The notes beneath the pieces are model-generated. The model saw nothing but the letters and a program-made list of their open reading frames with translations. It did not search any database and had not been told where the DNA came from. DNA of 64,000 nt from Actinoallomurus soli (lineage in GTDB: Bacteria; Actinomycetota; Actinomycetes; Streptosporangiales; Streptosporangiaceae), in NCBI RefSeq assembly GCF_024055715.1, contig NZ_JAMXMV010000002.1, forward strand, positions 372,001 to 436,000, written 5' to 3'. Made by a program: the position numbers and the translations under genes. This document shows positions 31,684 to 39,937 of this stretch, piece by piece. Numbering within the stretch: position 1 is the stretch's first letter; each line of letters opens with the position of its first letter.

Positions 31684-32785
31684 TGTGACCTGGCGCTGCT
31701 CGTCCTGCGAGACCTACAACGACGCGAACGCCGGCGTGTGCATGGTCTGCGACACGCAGCGCGGCCGGTCGCCGGCGGACGGCGATTCGGGGCCGACCTG
31801 GCGGTGCCGGCAGTGCGACGTGTGGAACGAGGCGGACCGGAACTCCTGCCAGGGCTGTGACACGAAACGGACCCTCGCCACCGAGCCGCTGCCCGGCAGG
31901 CCGGCGCCGGGCCCCAATGCCCGGGGACGGGTTCGCGGTCCCTCATGGAACCTCGTTGATCCATCGGCCGTTTCCACGCCGCCGGTTCCGCCGGTTCCGG
32001 CCGAGCCGCCCGGGACCGGGGCCGCCACCGGCTGGACCCGGTCACCGGGCGCCGACGCGGATGCCGGCCTGCCGCATGAGTTCCCCCCGGTCAAGCCCTA
32101 CTTCCCCGGGTCCGGTACCCCCTATCCCATCACGCGGCCGCCGGGCGGCCGGAAGTCGTCCAAGACGCTGGTGGGCATGGTGACCGCCGCCGTGATCGTC
32201 GTGGTGGTCCTGATCGCCGCCCTCTCGGCCCGCGGATCCGGTGGCCCGAGCGGCGGCCCGACGGGCACCCCCACGGAGACCAGCGGCAGCCCGAGTACCG
32301 GCGGCAACGACGCCTCCCCGGTCGGCGACTCCGGCACCGGGGAGGAGCAGGCGAGTACGGTCGACGCACTGCTGTCCCGCAGTTCCACGACCCGTTCGAA
32401 TCTGCGCACCGCCATCGACGGCATCCTCGACTGCTCCGACGTGGACGGCGGGGTCTCGACGCTCCGGAGTATCACGGACGATCGACGGTCCGAGCTCGCC
32501 GACGCCCGTGGTCTGTCGGTCGATGGGATCGACGGCGGTACCGAGATGAAGGACAAGCTCGTGCAGGCGCTCAAGGACTCCCTGGCCGCGGACGAGGCGT
32601 TCCTGTCCTGGGCCGAGGACACGCAGACGAACGGCTGCGACGGCAATGCCGACGTGACGAGCGACTATCGCCGGGGAGAAAGCGCCTCCTCCGCGGCCGG
32701 GGACGACAAGACGGCGTTCATCGGACTCTGGAACCCGATCGCCGACCGGTACCACCTCGACCGGCGAACGCCCGACGACGTGTGA
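31676..32785 (+). CDS. Membrane protein with two RanBP2-type zinc ribbons
   Basis: The ATG at 31676 has a GAGGAGG ribosome-binding site and gives 369 residues. Two cytoplasmic zinc ribbons open the protein: W6 with C8/C11/C22/C25 and W42 with C44/C47/C58/C61, each C-x2-C-x10-C-x2-C. A proline-rich linker, one transmembrane helix (about 164-183) and an exterior domain of about 150 residues with two cysteines follow. The exterior domain is helical (D-A-L-L-S-R-S-S, R-S-E-L-A-D-A-R-G) and unassigned. It is the last gene of the operon and could carry the kinase/phosphatase output to the membrane or sense an outside signal. Confidence 0.8.
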   Translation: MADVTWRCSSCETYNDANAGVCMVCDTQRGRSPADGDSGPTWRCRQCDVWNEADRNSCQGCDTKRTLATEPLPGRPAPGPNARGRVRGPSWNLVDPSAVSTPPVPPVPAEPPGTGAATGWTRSPGADADAGLPHEFPPVKPYFPGSGTPYPITRPPGGRKSSKTLVGMVTAAVIVVVVLIAALSARGSGGPSGGPTGTPTETSGSPSTGGNDASPVGDSGTGEEQASTVDALLSRSSTTRSNLRTAIDGILDCSDVDGGVSTLRSITDDRRSELADARGLSVDGIDGGTEMKDKLVQALKDSLAADEAFLSWAEDTQTNGCDGNADVTSDYRRGESASSAAGDDKTAFIGLWNPIADRYHLDRRTPDDV

Positions 32786-32794
32786 ACGCCGCAC

Positions 32795-32893
32795 CGCCCG
32801 GCGCCCGGCGCCCAGCGCCCGGCGCCCAGCGCCCGGCGCCCGGGATCCGGCGCCCGGGATCCGGTGCCCGGGATCCGGTGGCCAGGGTCCGGT
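32795..32893. repeat. GC-only short tandem repeats between operons
   Basis: After the zinc-ribbon gene comes a run of G-C-G-C-C-C-type units of about 10 bases, then three 14-base copies of GCCCGGGATCCGG plus one base (32838-32879), then degenerate copies. The units contain the palindrome CCCGGGATCC and would fold on themselves. The run may act as a terminator or be a slippage product. Confidence 0.75.
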
Positions 32894-32954
32894 GCCCCGC
32901 GTCCGCGGTCCGGCGGGAGGTGCCGGGAACGTCTGCGGTGCCGGGGATCCGGTT

Positions 32955-32973
32955 CGCATATGCCGGCGATATG
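32955..32973. promoter_or_regulatory. Direct-repeat operator upstream of the response regulator
   Basis: CGCATATG (32955-32962) and GCGATATG (32966-32973) share ATATG spaced exactly 11 bases apart, the usual spacing of OmpR/PhoB half-sites. Reading the other strand gives CATATCGC, similar to the repeats at 34818. It lies 24 bases before the start codon, so self-regulation is likely. Confidence 0.55.
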
Positions 32974-32996
32974 TCGTCCTGCCTAGGCTTCAGGGC

Positions 32997-33704
32997 ATGC
33001 GCGTGCTGATCGTGGAGGACGAGCCCTACCTGGCCGAAGCCGTCCGTGACGGTCTCCGGCTGGAGGCGATCGCCGCCGACATCGCCGGCGACGGCGACAC
33101 CGCCCTGGAGCTGCTCGGCGTCAACTCCTACGACCTGGCGGTCCTCGACCGTGACATCCCCGGTCCCTCCGGCGACGAGGTCGCCCGGCGAATCGTCGCC
33201 TCCGGCAGGGGCATCCCGATCCTCATGCTCACCGCCGCCGACCGGATCGACGACAAGGCCTCCGGGTTCGCCCTCGGCGCCGACGACTACCTCACGAAAC
33301 CGTTCGAGCTCCGGGAGCTCGTCATGCGGCTGCGGGCGCTCGACCGCAGGCGCGCGCACGCCCGGCCCCCGGTCAGCGAGATCGCGGGCCTGCGGCTGGA
33401 CCCCTTCCGTCGGGAGGTCTTCCGCGACGGACGCTACGTCGCGCTCACCCGCAAGCAGTTCGCCGTGCTCGAAGTCCTGGTCGCCGCCGAAGGCGGTGTC
33501 GTCAGCGCCGAAGAGTTGTTGGAGCGGGCCTGGGACGCCAACGCCGACCCCTTCACCAACGCGGTCCGCATCACCGTCTCCGCCCTGCGCAAACGACTCG
33601 GCGAACCCTGGCTCATCGCCACGGTGCCCGGCGTCGGCTACCGGATCGACACCGGAGTCGACCGCGGGGTGGACACCACCCGCCCTGGCGGCACCCATGC
33701 ATAG
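32997..33704 (+). CDS. OmpR-family response regulator
   Basis: This is a 235-residue regulator from the ATG at 32997. The receiver has the acidic pair in V-E-D-E-P, the phosphoacceptor in A-V-L-D-R-D-I-P-G, the conserved T of M-L-T-A-A and the K of L-T-K-P-F. The C-terminal winged helix contains L-T-R-K-Q-F-A-V-L-E and V-R-I-T-V-S-A-L-R-K-R-L with V-P-G-V-G-Y-R. The cognate kinase overlaps it by eight bases. It probably controlled the MacB-like exporter downstream, which is now broken. Confidence 0.95.
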   Translation: MRVLIVEDEPYLAEAVRDGLRLEAIAADIAGDGDTALELLGVNSYDLAVLDRDIPGPSGDEVARRIVASGRGIPILMLTAADRIDDKASGFALGADDYLTKPFELRELVMRLRALDRRRAHARPPVSEIAGLRLDPFRREVFRDGRYVALTRKQFAVLEVLVAAEGGVVSAEELLERAWDANADPFTNAVRITVSALRKRLGEPWLIATVPGVGYRIDTGVDRGVDTTRPGGTHA

Positions 33705-34812
33705 ACGCCCAGGATTCAGCGCCCGCCTGAAACTCACCATCAGCTACGCCGGATTCCTCCTCCTCGCCGGCGCTCTCCTGCTGGCGGTGCTCTGGGTGTT
33801 CGTGCTGCGCCACGTGCCCGACACCGACCCCGAATCCATCCGGAAGAAGTTCGGCGGCGTGATCATTGTGAGCACCAGCCGCACCGAACTCCTGCGCGGC
33901 TTCGCCCCCGCCGCGGCCACCACACTGGCCTTCCTCCTGGTGTTCGGCCTCCTGGGAGGATGGATCCTCGCCGGCCGGATGCTCGCACCACTCACCCGGA
34001 TCGCGGACGCGGCCCGGATGGCCTCGAACGGATCACTGTCCCACCGGATCCGGCTGGAAGGCCCCGAAGACGAATTCCGCGAACTCGCCGACGTGTTCGA
34101 CACCATGCTCGAAGAACTCGAATCCCATGTCGCCGAGCAGCAACGATTCGCCGCGAACGCCTCCCACGAACTGCGCACCCCGCTGGCGATCTCCCGGACA
34201 CTCCTCGACGCCGCCCGCAACGACACCACGCGGGACCAGGGCGAACTCCTCGAACGCCTCCACACCGTCAACACCCGGGCGATCGACCTCACCGAGGCCC
34301 TCCTGCTGCTCAGCCGTGCCGACCGCAGGAGCTTCACCCGCGAGCCCGTCGACCTGTCCCTGATCGCCGAAGAAGTCGCCGAAACGCTGCTGCCCCTCGC
34401 CGAGAAGCGGCAGATCACCCTCGACGTCACCGGTGAGCAGGCCCGAACCGTCGGCTCCGCGGCACTGCTCCTGCGGATGGTGACGAACCTCGTTCAGAAC
34501 GCCATCGTCCACAATCTGCCCACCGGCGGCACCGTGACCGTCCACACCGAAGCGCGGCACGACGCGAGCGTGCTGCGGGTCGAGAACACCGGCCATCGGG
34601 TGCCGGCGGACGTGGTACCGACCCTCACCGAGCCCTTCCAACGCGGAACCGAACGCGTCCGCAGCGACGAGCATGCCGGCGTCGGCCTCGGGCTGGCCAT
34701 CGTGCACAGCATCGTCCGCGCACACGACGGGACCCTCGACCTCACGCCCCGCCCCACCGGCGGTCTCCTCGTCACGATCCGGCTTCCCGGAATGAGCCCG
34801 AGCAACGACTGA
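33697..34812 (+). CDS. Sensor histidine kinase
   Basis: This 371-residue kinase starts at the ATG at 33697. Two transmembrane helices (about 14-37 and 68-91) bracket a short exterior loop of about 30 residues, so it may sense within the membrane. A HAMP domain follows (M-L-A-P-L-T-R-I-A-D-A-A), then the H-box A-S-H-E-L-R-T-P-L-A with the phosphorylated histidine, the N-box N-L-V-Q-N-A-I and the G-box V-G-L-G-L-A-I-V. It is complete and paired with the response regulator. Short-loop kinases of this type often respond to envelope-active antibiotics together with a neighbouring ABC exporter. Confidence 0.95.
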   Translation: MHRRPGFSARLKLTISYAGFLLLAGALLLAVLWVFVLRHVPDTDPESIRKKFGGVIIVSTSRTELLRGFAPAAATTLAFLLVFGLLGGWILAGRMLAPLTRIADAARMASNGSLSHRIRLEGPEDEFRELADVFDTMLEELESHVAEQQRFAANASHELRTPLAISRTLLDAARNDTTRDQGELLERLHTVNTRAIDLTEALLLLSRADRRSFTREPVDLSLIAEEVAETLLPLAEKRQITLDVTGEQARTVGSAALLLRMVTNLVQNAIVHNLPTGGTVTVHTEARHDASVLRVENTGHRVPADVVPTLTEPFQRGTERVRSDEHAGVGLGLAIVHSIVRAHDGTLDLTPRPTGGLLVTIRLPGMSPSND

Positions 34813-34814
34813 CC

Positions 34815-34849
34815 GGCGTATCGCGGGCGTATCGAAAATCGCATACGCC
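34815..34849 (+). promoter_or_regulatory. Response-regulator operator in front of the decayed exporter genes
   Basis: GTATCG occurs at 34818-34823 and again at 34829-34834, an exact 11-base spacing. GGCGTAT at 34815-34821 is also mirrored by ATACGCC at 34843-34849. The half-site resembles the one before the response-regulator gene. This is a likely OmpR-type binding site and promoter for the following genes. Confidence 0.6.
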
Positions 34850-34880
34850 GCCGCAACGGTCTCCCGTCTTCAGCAGAGGC

Positions 34881-35072
34881 ATGGACCAGATGACCAAGGC
34901 CTCTGCGTTGCTGGCCGCCGCGGCCCTCGCCCTGATCGCCGCGGGATGCGGCGGCTCCGGCGCCTCGAAATCGAGCACGTCCCGTTCCACCGCGAACTCC
35001 ACCCGCCGGTTGCACGTCCTCGACGGGCGGATCGTCGCCGACAGCGCGGCACCTGCGAGGGAGGGCGTATGA
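34881..35072 (+). pseudogene. In-frame fusion remnant: lipoprotein start joined to an ABC-ATPase end
   Basis: The 63-codon frame starts as a lipoprotein signal (A-L-A-L-I-A-A-G-C-G-G lipobox), as expected for the membrane-fusion protein of a MacB-like exporter. After about residue 40 it changes to R-R-L-H-V-L-D-G-R-I-V-A-D, which is how the ATPase subunits of these exporters end. The order fusion protein - ATPase - permease is standard, so a single deletion appears to have removed most of the first and nearly all of the second gene, joining them in frame near 35000. The stop still overlaps the permease ATG. Confidence 0.72.
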
Positions 35073-35899
35073 GGCCGTCCGACCAGCTGCGCGTGGCCGG
35101 TACCGGGATCCGGGCGCGCCGACCGCGGGCCGCCCTGTCCGCGCTCGGGATAGCGATCGGCACGGCGGCGATCGTGGCGGTGCTCGGCCTGTCCGCGTCC
35201 TCGCAGGCCGGGCTCCTGGCTGAGATCGACCGGCTCGGCGCGAACCTGCTGACCGCGAACACCGGCCAGTCGTTCAGCGGCGGGGCGGCACGGCTCCCGG
35301 TCGCCGCACCGCAACGGATCTCTCACCTGCCCGATGTCGAGCACGTGGCGCACGCCGCCGCCATCGAGAACACGAACGTGTACCGCAGCCCGCTGATCCC
35401 GGTGGTCGACACCAACGCCCTGAAGGTACGGGCCGCCGGCCTCAACCTCCCCGAAGTGATCGGAACCGGCATGGCGCAGGGCCGCTGGCTGAACCCGGCG
35501 ACCGAACGCGAGCCGGTCACGGTGCTCGGCGCGCTCGCCGCGCAGCGTCTCGGGATCGATCGCGTCCTTCCGGGCGAACGGATCTGGCTGAAGAACCAGT
35601 GGTTCTACGTCGCCGGCATCCTGCAGCCCGCGACGCTGTCGACCGACATCGACGCCAGTGCCCTGATCGGCTACCCGGCCGCGGAGCGCTATCTCGGCTA
35701 CGTGACCGTCGACGAAGGCAGGGCGGTGGCCGGACCTGCGACGACGGTGTACGTGACCAAGGGCTGGGCGGTGGTCGTCCCGGTCCAGGCGTGGGCCGGC
35801 GGGATCGGCGCCGCTATCGTGATCGGCGCGATCGCCGGCCTGCTGCCGGCCCTCCGAGCCGCCCGCCTATCCCCCACCGAGACGCTGTGTACGCTCTGA
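35069..35899 (+). pseudogene. MacB/FtsX-type ABC permease with internal deletion
   Basis: The 276-codon frame begins like a MacB-family permease (R-A-A-L-S-A-L-G-I-A-I-G-T-A-A-I-V-A-V). It continues through the exterior domain to P-A-T-T-V-Y-V at about 35750, then jumps to T-K-G-W-A-V-V and the last helix with L-P-A-L-R-A-A-R-L-S-P-T. The family is normally near 400 residues with four helices; the second and third helices (R-R-S-E-I-G-L-R-R-A-L-G-A-T region) are missing. Without them the transporter cannot form. The short V-Y repeat around the joint suggests deletion through microhomology. Confidence 0.75.
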
Positions 35900-35968
35900 G
35901 CGCCCGACGGCACTCGGGCACCGCGCCGTACTCGACGACCATCGGCACGCCGGCCCGACGGGGACGCG

Positions 35969-37171
35969 TCACTCCGGAGCATGGGTGGTCGGGCCGGCGG
36001 TGCGCCGGATGGCGAGGGCGATCGCGCCCATGAGCTCGGCCCGGTTCTCCAGGGTCCCGGTCGTCACGGTCACGGCCCGCGCCACTCCCGGCTGGGCGTA
36101 GCGTGCGATCGCCTCGCGGATGCCGTCGGCGAGCGCGCCGTCCGGCCGGCTGAGCTCGCCGCCCACGATGACCACCTCGGGGTTGAGCAGGTTGCACAGG
36201 TCGGCCAGCGACCGGCCGATGGTACGTCCGGCGTCGCCGACGACGCGGGCGGCTCCGGAGTCGCCCGCCTCAAGCAGCCGGGCCACGTCGGCGGTCGTGA
36301 GCGGATCGGCGTGCATCGGCTGCAGGGCGGCGATGATGTGCGGGGTCGAGACCAGGGTCTCCAGGCACCCGCGGCTGCCGCATCGGCACAGCAGCCCGTT
36401 CGCCTCGACCTGCACGTGGCCCAGTTCGCCCGCGTAGCCGCTGGCACCCCGGTACAGACGCCCGTCGAAGATCAGCCCGGCGCCGACACCCGTCGAGACC
36501 TTGACGAACACCAGGTCGAGTACGCCGACGCCCGCCCCATAGGTCATCTCGCCGAGGGCGCCGAGGTTGACGGCGTTCTCCGGGAGCACCGGCCGGCGGA
36601 CGCGCTCTTCGAGGCCGTCGGCCGGGTCCAGGTCGACCCATCCGGGCAGGATGTTGTTGACCATCACCCGTCCGGTGTGCCGGTCGAGCGGGGCGGGCAG
36701 GCCGACGACGACGTTGCGCACGTCCTCTCTCGGGTGACCGATTTCGCGCAGTATCGCGCTGAATTCGCCGGCGGCGGTGTCGAGGGCCGTGCCCACGGAG
36801 TTGTCCACCGCGAGCCGCACGTGCCGCTCGGCGATGACGTCGCCGGACAACGTCGCCGCGGCCACACGGAGGTCGCCGTGGCCGAAGGCCATGCCGACGA
36901 CCAGGCCCGCCGACTCGGTCAGCGCCAGCCGGGCCGGCGGGCGACCCGGCCCCGTCCTCGTCCGCGTCTCTCCGGCCGCAGGGAGTTCTCGCAGGGTGCC
37001 GTCGTCGATGAGCCGCGCGACCAGGGCGGCCACCGTCGCGCGCGACAGCTCGGTGATCCGCTCGACGTCCGCCCGGGTGACCGCCCCGTGCTCACGCACC
37101 GCCGCGACCACACGGTCGAGGTTGTACGCGCGGTGCGACCTGGGCCTGGACCGCGGCCTCGCCGGACTCAT
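35969..37171 (-). CDS. ROK-family transcriptional repressor
   Basis: I start at the ATG at 37171 (400 residues) because GGGAGGA lies just upstream. The N-terminal winged helix (G-A-V-T-R-A-D-V-E-R-I-T-E-L-S-R-A-T-V) is followed by a ROK sugar-kinase-like domain with G-L-P-A-P-L-D, V-S-T-G-V-G-A-G-L-I and G-E-L-G-H. The zinc motif C-R-C-G-S-R-G-C-L-E is intact. ROK repressors sense sugars. It diverges from the secreted glycosidase at 37346 and probably represses it through the dyad inside that promoter. Confidence 0.93.
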   Translation of the reverse strand: MSPARPRSRPRSHRAYNLDRVVAAVREHGAVTRADVERITELSRATVAALVARLIDDGTLRELPAAGETRTRTGPGRPPARLALTESAGLVVGMAFGHGDLRVAAATLSGDVIAERHVRLAVDNSVGTALDTAAGEFSAILREIGHPREDVRNVVVGLPAPLDRHTGRVMVNNILPGWVDLDPADGLEERVRRPVLPENAVNLGALGEMTYGAGVGVLDLVFVKVSTGVGAGLIFDGRLYRGASGYAGELGHVQVEANGLLCRCGSRGCLETLVSTPHIIAALQPMHADPLTTADVARLLEAGDSGAARVVGDAGRTIGRSLADLCNLLNPEVVIVGGELSRPDGALADGIREAIARYAQPGVARAVTVTTGTLENRAELMGAIALAIRRTAGPTTHAPE

Positions 37172-37252
37172 CAGTGTCCTCCCGGCATGCGGCTTCGCGA
37201 ATTCTGCCGTCTTCTCCACATAATAAGGCCGATTTCGGCACTTTCAATGCTA

Positions 37253-37281
37253 TTGACACCGCAAAACTGGTGTTTTAACTT
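37253..37281 (+). promoter_or_regulatory. Promoter with embedded operator for the secreted glycosidase
   Basis: TTGACA (37253-37258) and TAACTT (37276-37281) are separated by 17 bases, a good housekeeping promoter. Within the spacer lies AAAAC-TGGT-GTTTT (37263-37276), a perfect 5-4-5 dyad, and ACACC/GGTGT (37256-37273). A repressor bound there would block polymerase. The AT-rich patch stands out from its surroundings. Confidence 0.7.
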
Positions 37282-37345
37282 CGCGGAAATCCCTCATATG
37301 CGCGCAGCCGAGGGCCGCAGAACTCTGACCCGATGAGGAGGGTCC

Positions 37346-39889
37346 ATGAGGAAGCCGGCGCGGAGATCGTTTCGGCGTATCGCGGTCGCAGGCGCGCTCG
37401 CCGCCATCCTTCCGATGAGCCTGGCGCTCACCATCGAACCGGCCGGCGCCGCGACGGGCACCACGGTCGCGGTGCACACCGACGGCGGTTACACCATCGA
37501 CACCGGCGGGCCGCGCTACCACTTCGGCGGTTCGGTCGGCGCCCCGGTGAGCGACATCAGGAACACCACGGGCCGGGACGGCGTCGGCGCCTACCACGAG
37601 GTCGATTTCGGCTACTCGATCGGCGGAGTGGCGCGGACCAGCGGCATCCGGACCTACGACAGCGCTCCGGTGGTGCTCTTCAGCACCACGTACCGGCAGG
37701 CGGCGGCCAACGCCTATCCGTTCCCCGCACTGTCGGCCCGGCCCGCACTGCCGCACCACGAGACCTTCTCCGGCTGCTTCGCGGGACGCCGGTTCGACGC
37801 CTCGGGCGACCCGGGCTTCAGCCCGTACCTGGCGTTCGACGCCTCCGGCAGCGGATACCTGCTCTCTCCCGCGTCGAACTTCACGACCGCCGTCACGAAG
37901 TACGACGCGAGCGGCGCGCTGACCAGCGGCGTCTCTGCGGGTATCGCCAGTCTGCCGTCCGGGTTCACCCAGAAGACCGCACTCGTGTACGGGAACGGCG
38001 TCAACCAGGTCTACGACACCTGGGGCCGTGCCCTGACCGGCCTGTCCGGCAAGCACCGGCCGTCGCAGGACGCGACGAACACACTCGCCAAGCTGGGCTA
38101 CTGGACCGACAACGGCGCGACCTACTACTACAAGTACGACACGAGCCTCGGTTACGCGGGCACGCTGCGGGCGGTCCGCGACGACTGGAAGGCCAAGGGC
38201 CTGCCGATGGGGAACCTGCAACTGGACAGCTGGTTCTACCCCAAGGGCCCGGACGCGGTCTGGAACGACTCCCGGGGTGAGTACCGCTACGAGGCGGATT
38301 CCACGCTGTTCCCGGACGGTCTCGGGGCGTTCCAGAAGAGCGTCGGCGTGCCACTGATCACCCATGCCCGGTGGATCGATCCGTCCAGCCCGTACCACCA
38401 GGAGTACACGATGTCCGGGAGCGTGATCACCGACCCGGCATTCTGGAACGACCGGATGAAGTACCTCAAATCGTCCGGAGTCGACACCTTCGAGCAGGAC
38501 TGGCTGTGCTCGAACGCCCAGCCCGACTTCAACCTCACCGACCGCGCCGCGTTCCTCGACAACATGGCCAAGGCCGCGGCGGCCAACGGCCTCGACATCC
38601 AGTACTGCATGCCGCTGCCACAGGACTACCTGCAGAGCACGCTGTACGACGACGTGACCAACGCCCGGGTCTCGAACGACCGGTTCGAGCGGTCCAAGTG
38701 GGACGAGTTCCTCTACACCTCACGCCTGGCCGGCGCGCTCGGCGTGTGGCCCTGGGCCGACGTGGCGATGAGCACGGAGACCCAGAACCTACTGCTGCAG
38801 AACCTGTCCGCCGGACCGGTCGGCGTGGGCGACCCGATCGGGAAGGAGAGCACCGACAACCTGAACAAGGTGGCCGAGGCGGACGGCACGATCGTCAAGC
38901 CGGACACTCCGATCGTCCCCGACGACGCCATGTACGTCCGCGACGCCGCCGACCCGAGCGGCGCCATGGTCGCGACGACCGGCAGCCGGCACGGCTCGCT
39001 GACCGCCGGCTATGTCTTCTCCTACGCCCGCGCCATTCCGGCGCCGAAGCCGGACGCGACCTACGAGGCCGAGGGCGCCACCCTGTCCGGGCCCACGGTG
39101 GCCACCGATCACGCCGGCTACACCGGCAGCGGATTCGCCGACTACCAGCACGACTCCGGCGACTACGTGCAGTGGGACGTCGACGTGCCGGCCGACGGCA
39201 CGTACACGCTGCTGTTCCGGTACGCCAACGGCGGCACCGGCGACCGGCCGCTCGCGGTCGCGGTGGACGGCGGCGCGGCCTCCGCTCAGCCGTTCACCAC
39301 GACCGGCGGCTGGGACACGTGGTCGGTCCAGCCGGTCGTGGTCGATCTGTCCGCCGGCCGGCACACCGTACGGGCGACCGCGACGGGAGCGAACGGCCCG
39401 AACATCGACAACCTCGGCGTCAGCGCCGGCAGAGTCACCCTTCCGACGACGGAGGACGCCCCCTTCCGGCCCGCCGACCTCGGCGTCACCGGCAAGGCGT
39501 ACGTGTACGACTACTTCACCGGCACCGGCACGCCGGTCGACGGCGACGCTCCCTACACCGCCCATGTGACCCGCGACGGGTCCTACTTCCAGGTGGTCCC
39601 GATGGGCAGGTCGGGCATCGCCTTCCTCGGCGACGCGGGCAAGTTCGTCTCCCTGGGCAAGCAGCGGATCCGGTCGCTGTCCGACGACGGCGCGGTCCAC
39701 GCCACGGTCGCGTTCGCCCCCGGAGACGGCCCGGTCACGCTGCACGGGTACTCCCCGACCCCCGTGTCGGTCTCCGCGTCCGGCGGCAGCGCCGGTCAGG
39801 TCGGCTACGACAGCGCCACGCACCTGTTCTCGGTACGCGTCAGCCCCGGCCGCGGCGCCACTGTGGTGGTGGCCCTGACCCGGCGATGA
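37346..39889 (+). CDS. Secreted glycosidase (GH31/GH36-like barrel) with CBM35-like module
   Basis: This 847-residue protein has a signal peptide (R-K-P-A-R-R-S-F-R-R then hydrophobic core, cleavage near A-G-A-A). The N-terminal part is beta-rich. A barrel follows with L-Q-L-D-S-W-F-Y-P-K-G and T-F-E-Q-D-W-L, where Asp385 is the probable nucleophile in the pattern of clan GH-D/GH31 alpha-glycosidases. Residues 573 to about 700 resemble CBM35 (Y-E-A-E-G-A-T-L-S-G, G-Y-T-G-S-G-F, Y-V-Q-W-D-V-D-V-P). The C-terminal 150 residues form a beta domain. The exact family and substrate are not clear. The divergent ROK gene is its likely regulator. Confidence 0.8.
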   Translation: MRKPARRSFRRIAVAGALAAILPMSLALTIEPAGAATGTTVAVHTDGGYTIDTGGPRYHFGGSVGAPVSDIRNTTGRDGVGAYHEVDFGYSIGGVARTSGIRTYDSAPVVLFSTTYRQAAANAYPFPALSARPALPHHETFSGCFAGRRFDASGDPGFSPYLAFDASGSGYLLSPASNFTTAVTKYDASGALTSGVSAGIASLPSGFTQKTALVYGNGVNQVYDTWGRALTGLSGKHRPSQDATNTLAKLGYWTDNGATYYYKYDTSLGYAGTLRAVRDDWKAKGLPMGNLQLDSWFYPKGPDAVWNDSRGEYRYEADSTLFPDGLGAFQKSVGVPLITHARWIDPSSPYHQEYTMSGSVITDPAFWNDRMKYLKSSGVDTFEQDWLCSNAQPDFNLTDRAAFLDNMAKAAAANGLDIQYCMPLPQDYLQSTLYDDVTNARVSNDRFERSKWDEFLYTSRLAGALGVWPWADVAMSTETQNLLLQNLSAGPVGVGDPIGKESTDNLNKVAEADGTIVKPDTPIVPDDAMYVRDAADPSGAMVATTGSRHGSLTAGYVFSYARAIPAPKPDATYEAEGATLSGPTVATDHAGYTGSGFADYQHDSGDYVQWDVDVPADGTYTLLFRYANGGTGDRPLAVAVDGGAASAQPFTTTGGWDTWSVQPVVVDLSAGRHTVRATATGANGPNIDNLGVSAGRVTLPTTEDAPFRPADLGVTGKAYVYDYFTGTGTPVDGDAPYTAHVTRDGSYFQVVPMGRSGIAFLGDAGKFVSLGKQRIRSLSDDGAVHATVAFAPGDGPVTLHGYSPTPVSVSASGGSAGQVGYDSATHLFSVRVSPGRGATVVVALTRR

Positions 39890-39895
39890 CGCCAC

Positions 39896-39937
39896 GGCCG
39901 GTCTCCTCTCCTGCTGTCCGGGGAGAGGAGACCGGCC
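39896..39937. terminator. Bidirectional terminator hairpin
   Basis: GGCCGGTCTCCTCTCC (39896-39911) pairs perfectly over 16 bp with 39922-39937, with a 10-base loop. It separates the converging glycosidase and XRE genes, and its right arm touches the XRE stop codon. Confidence 0.88.
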
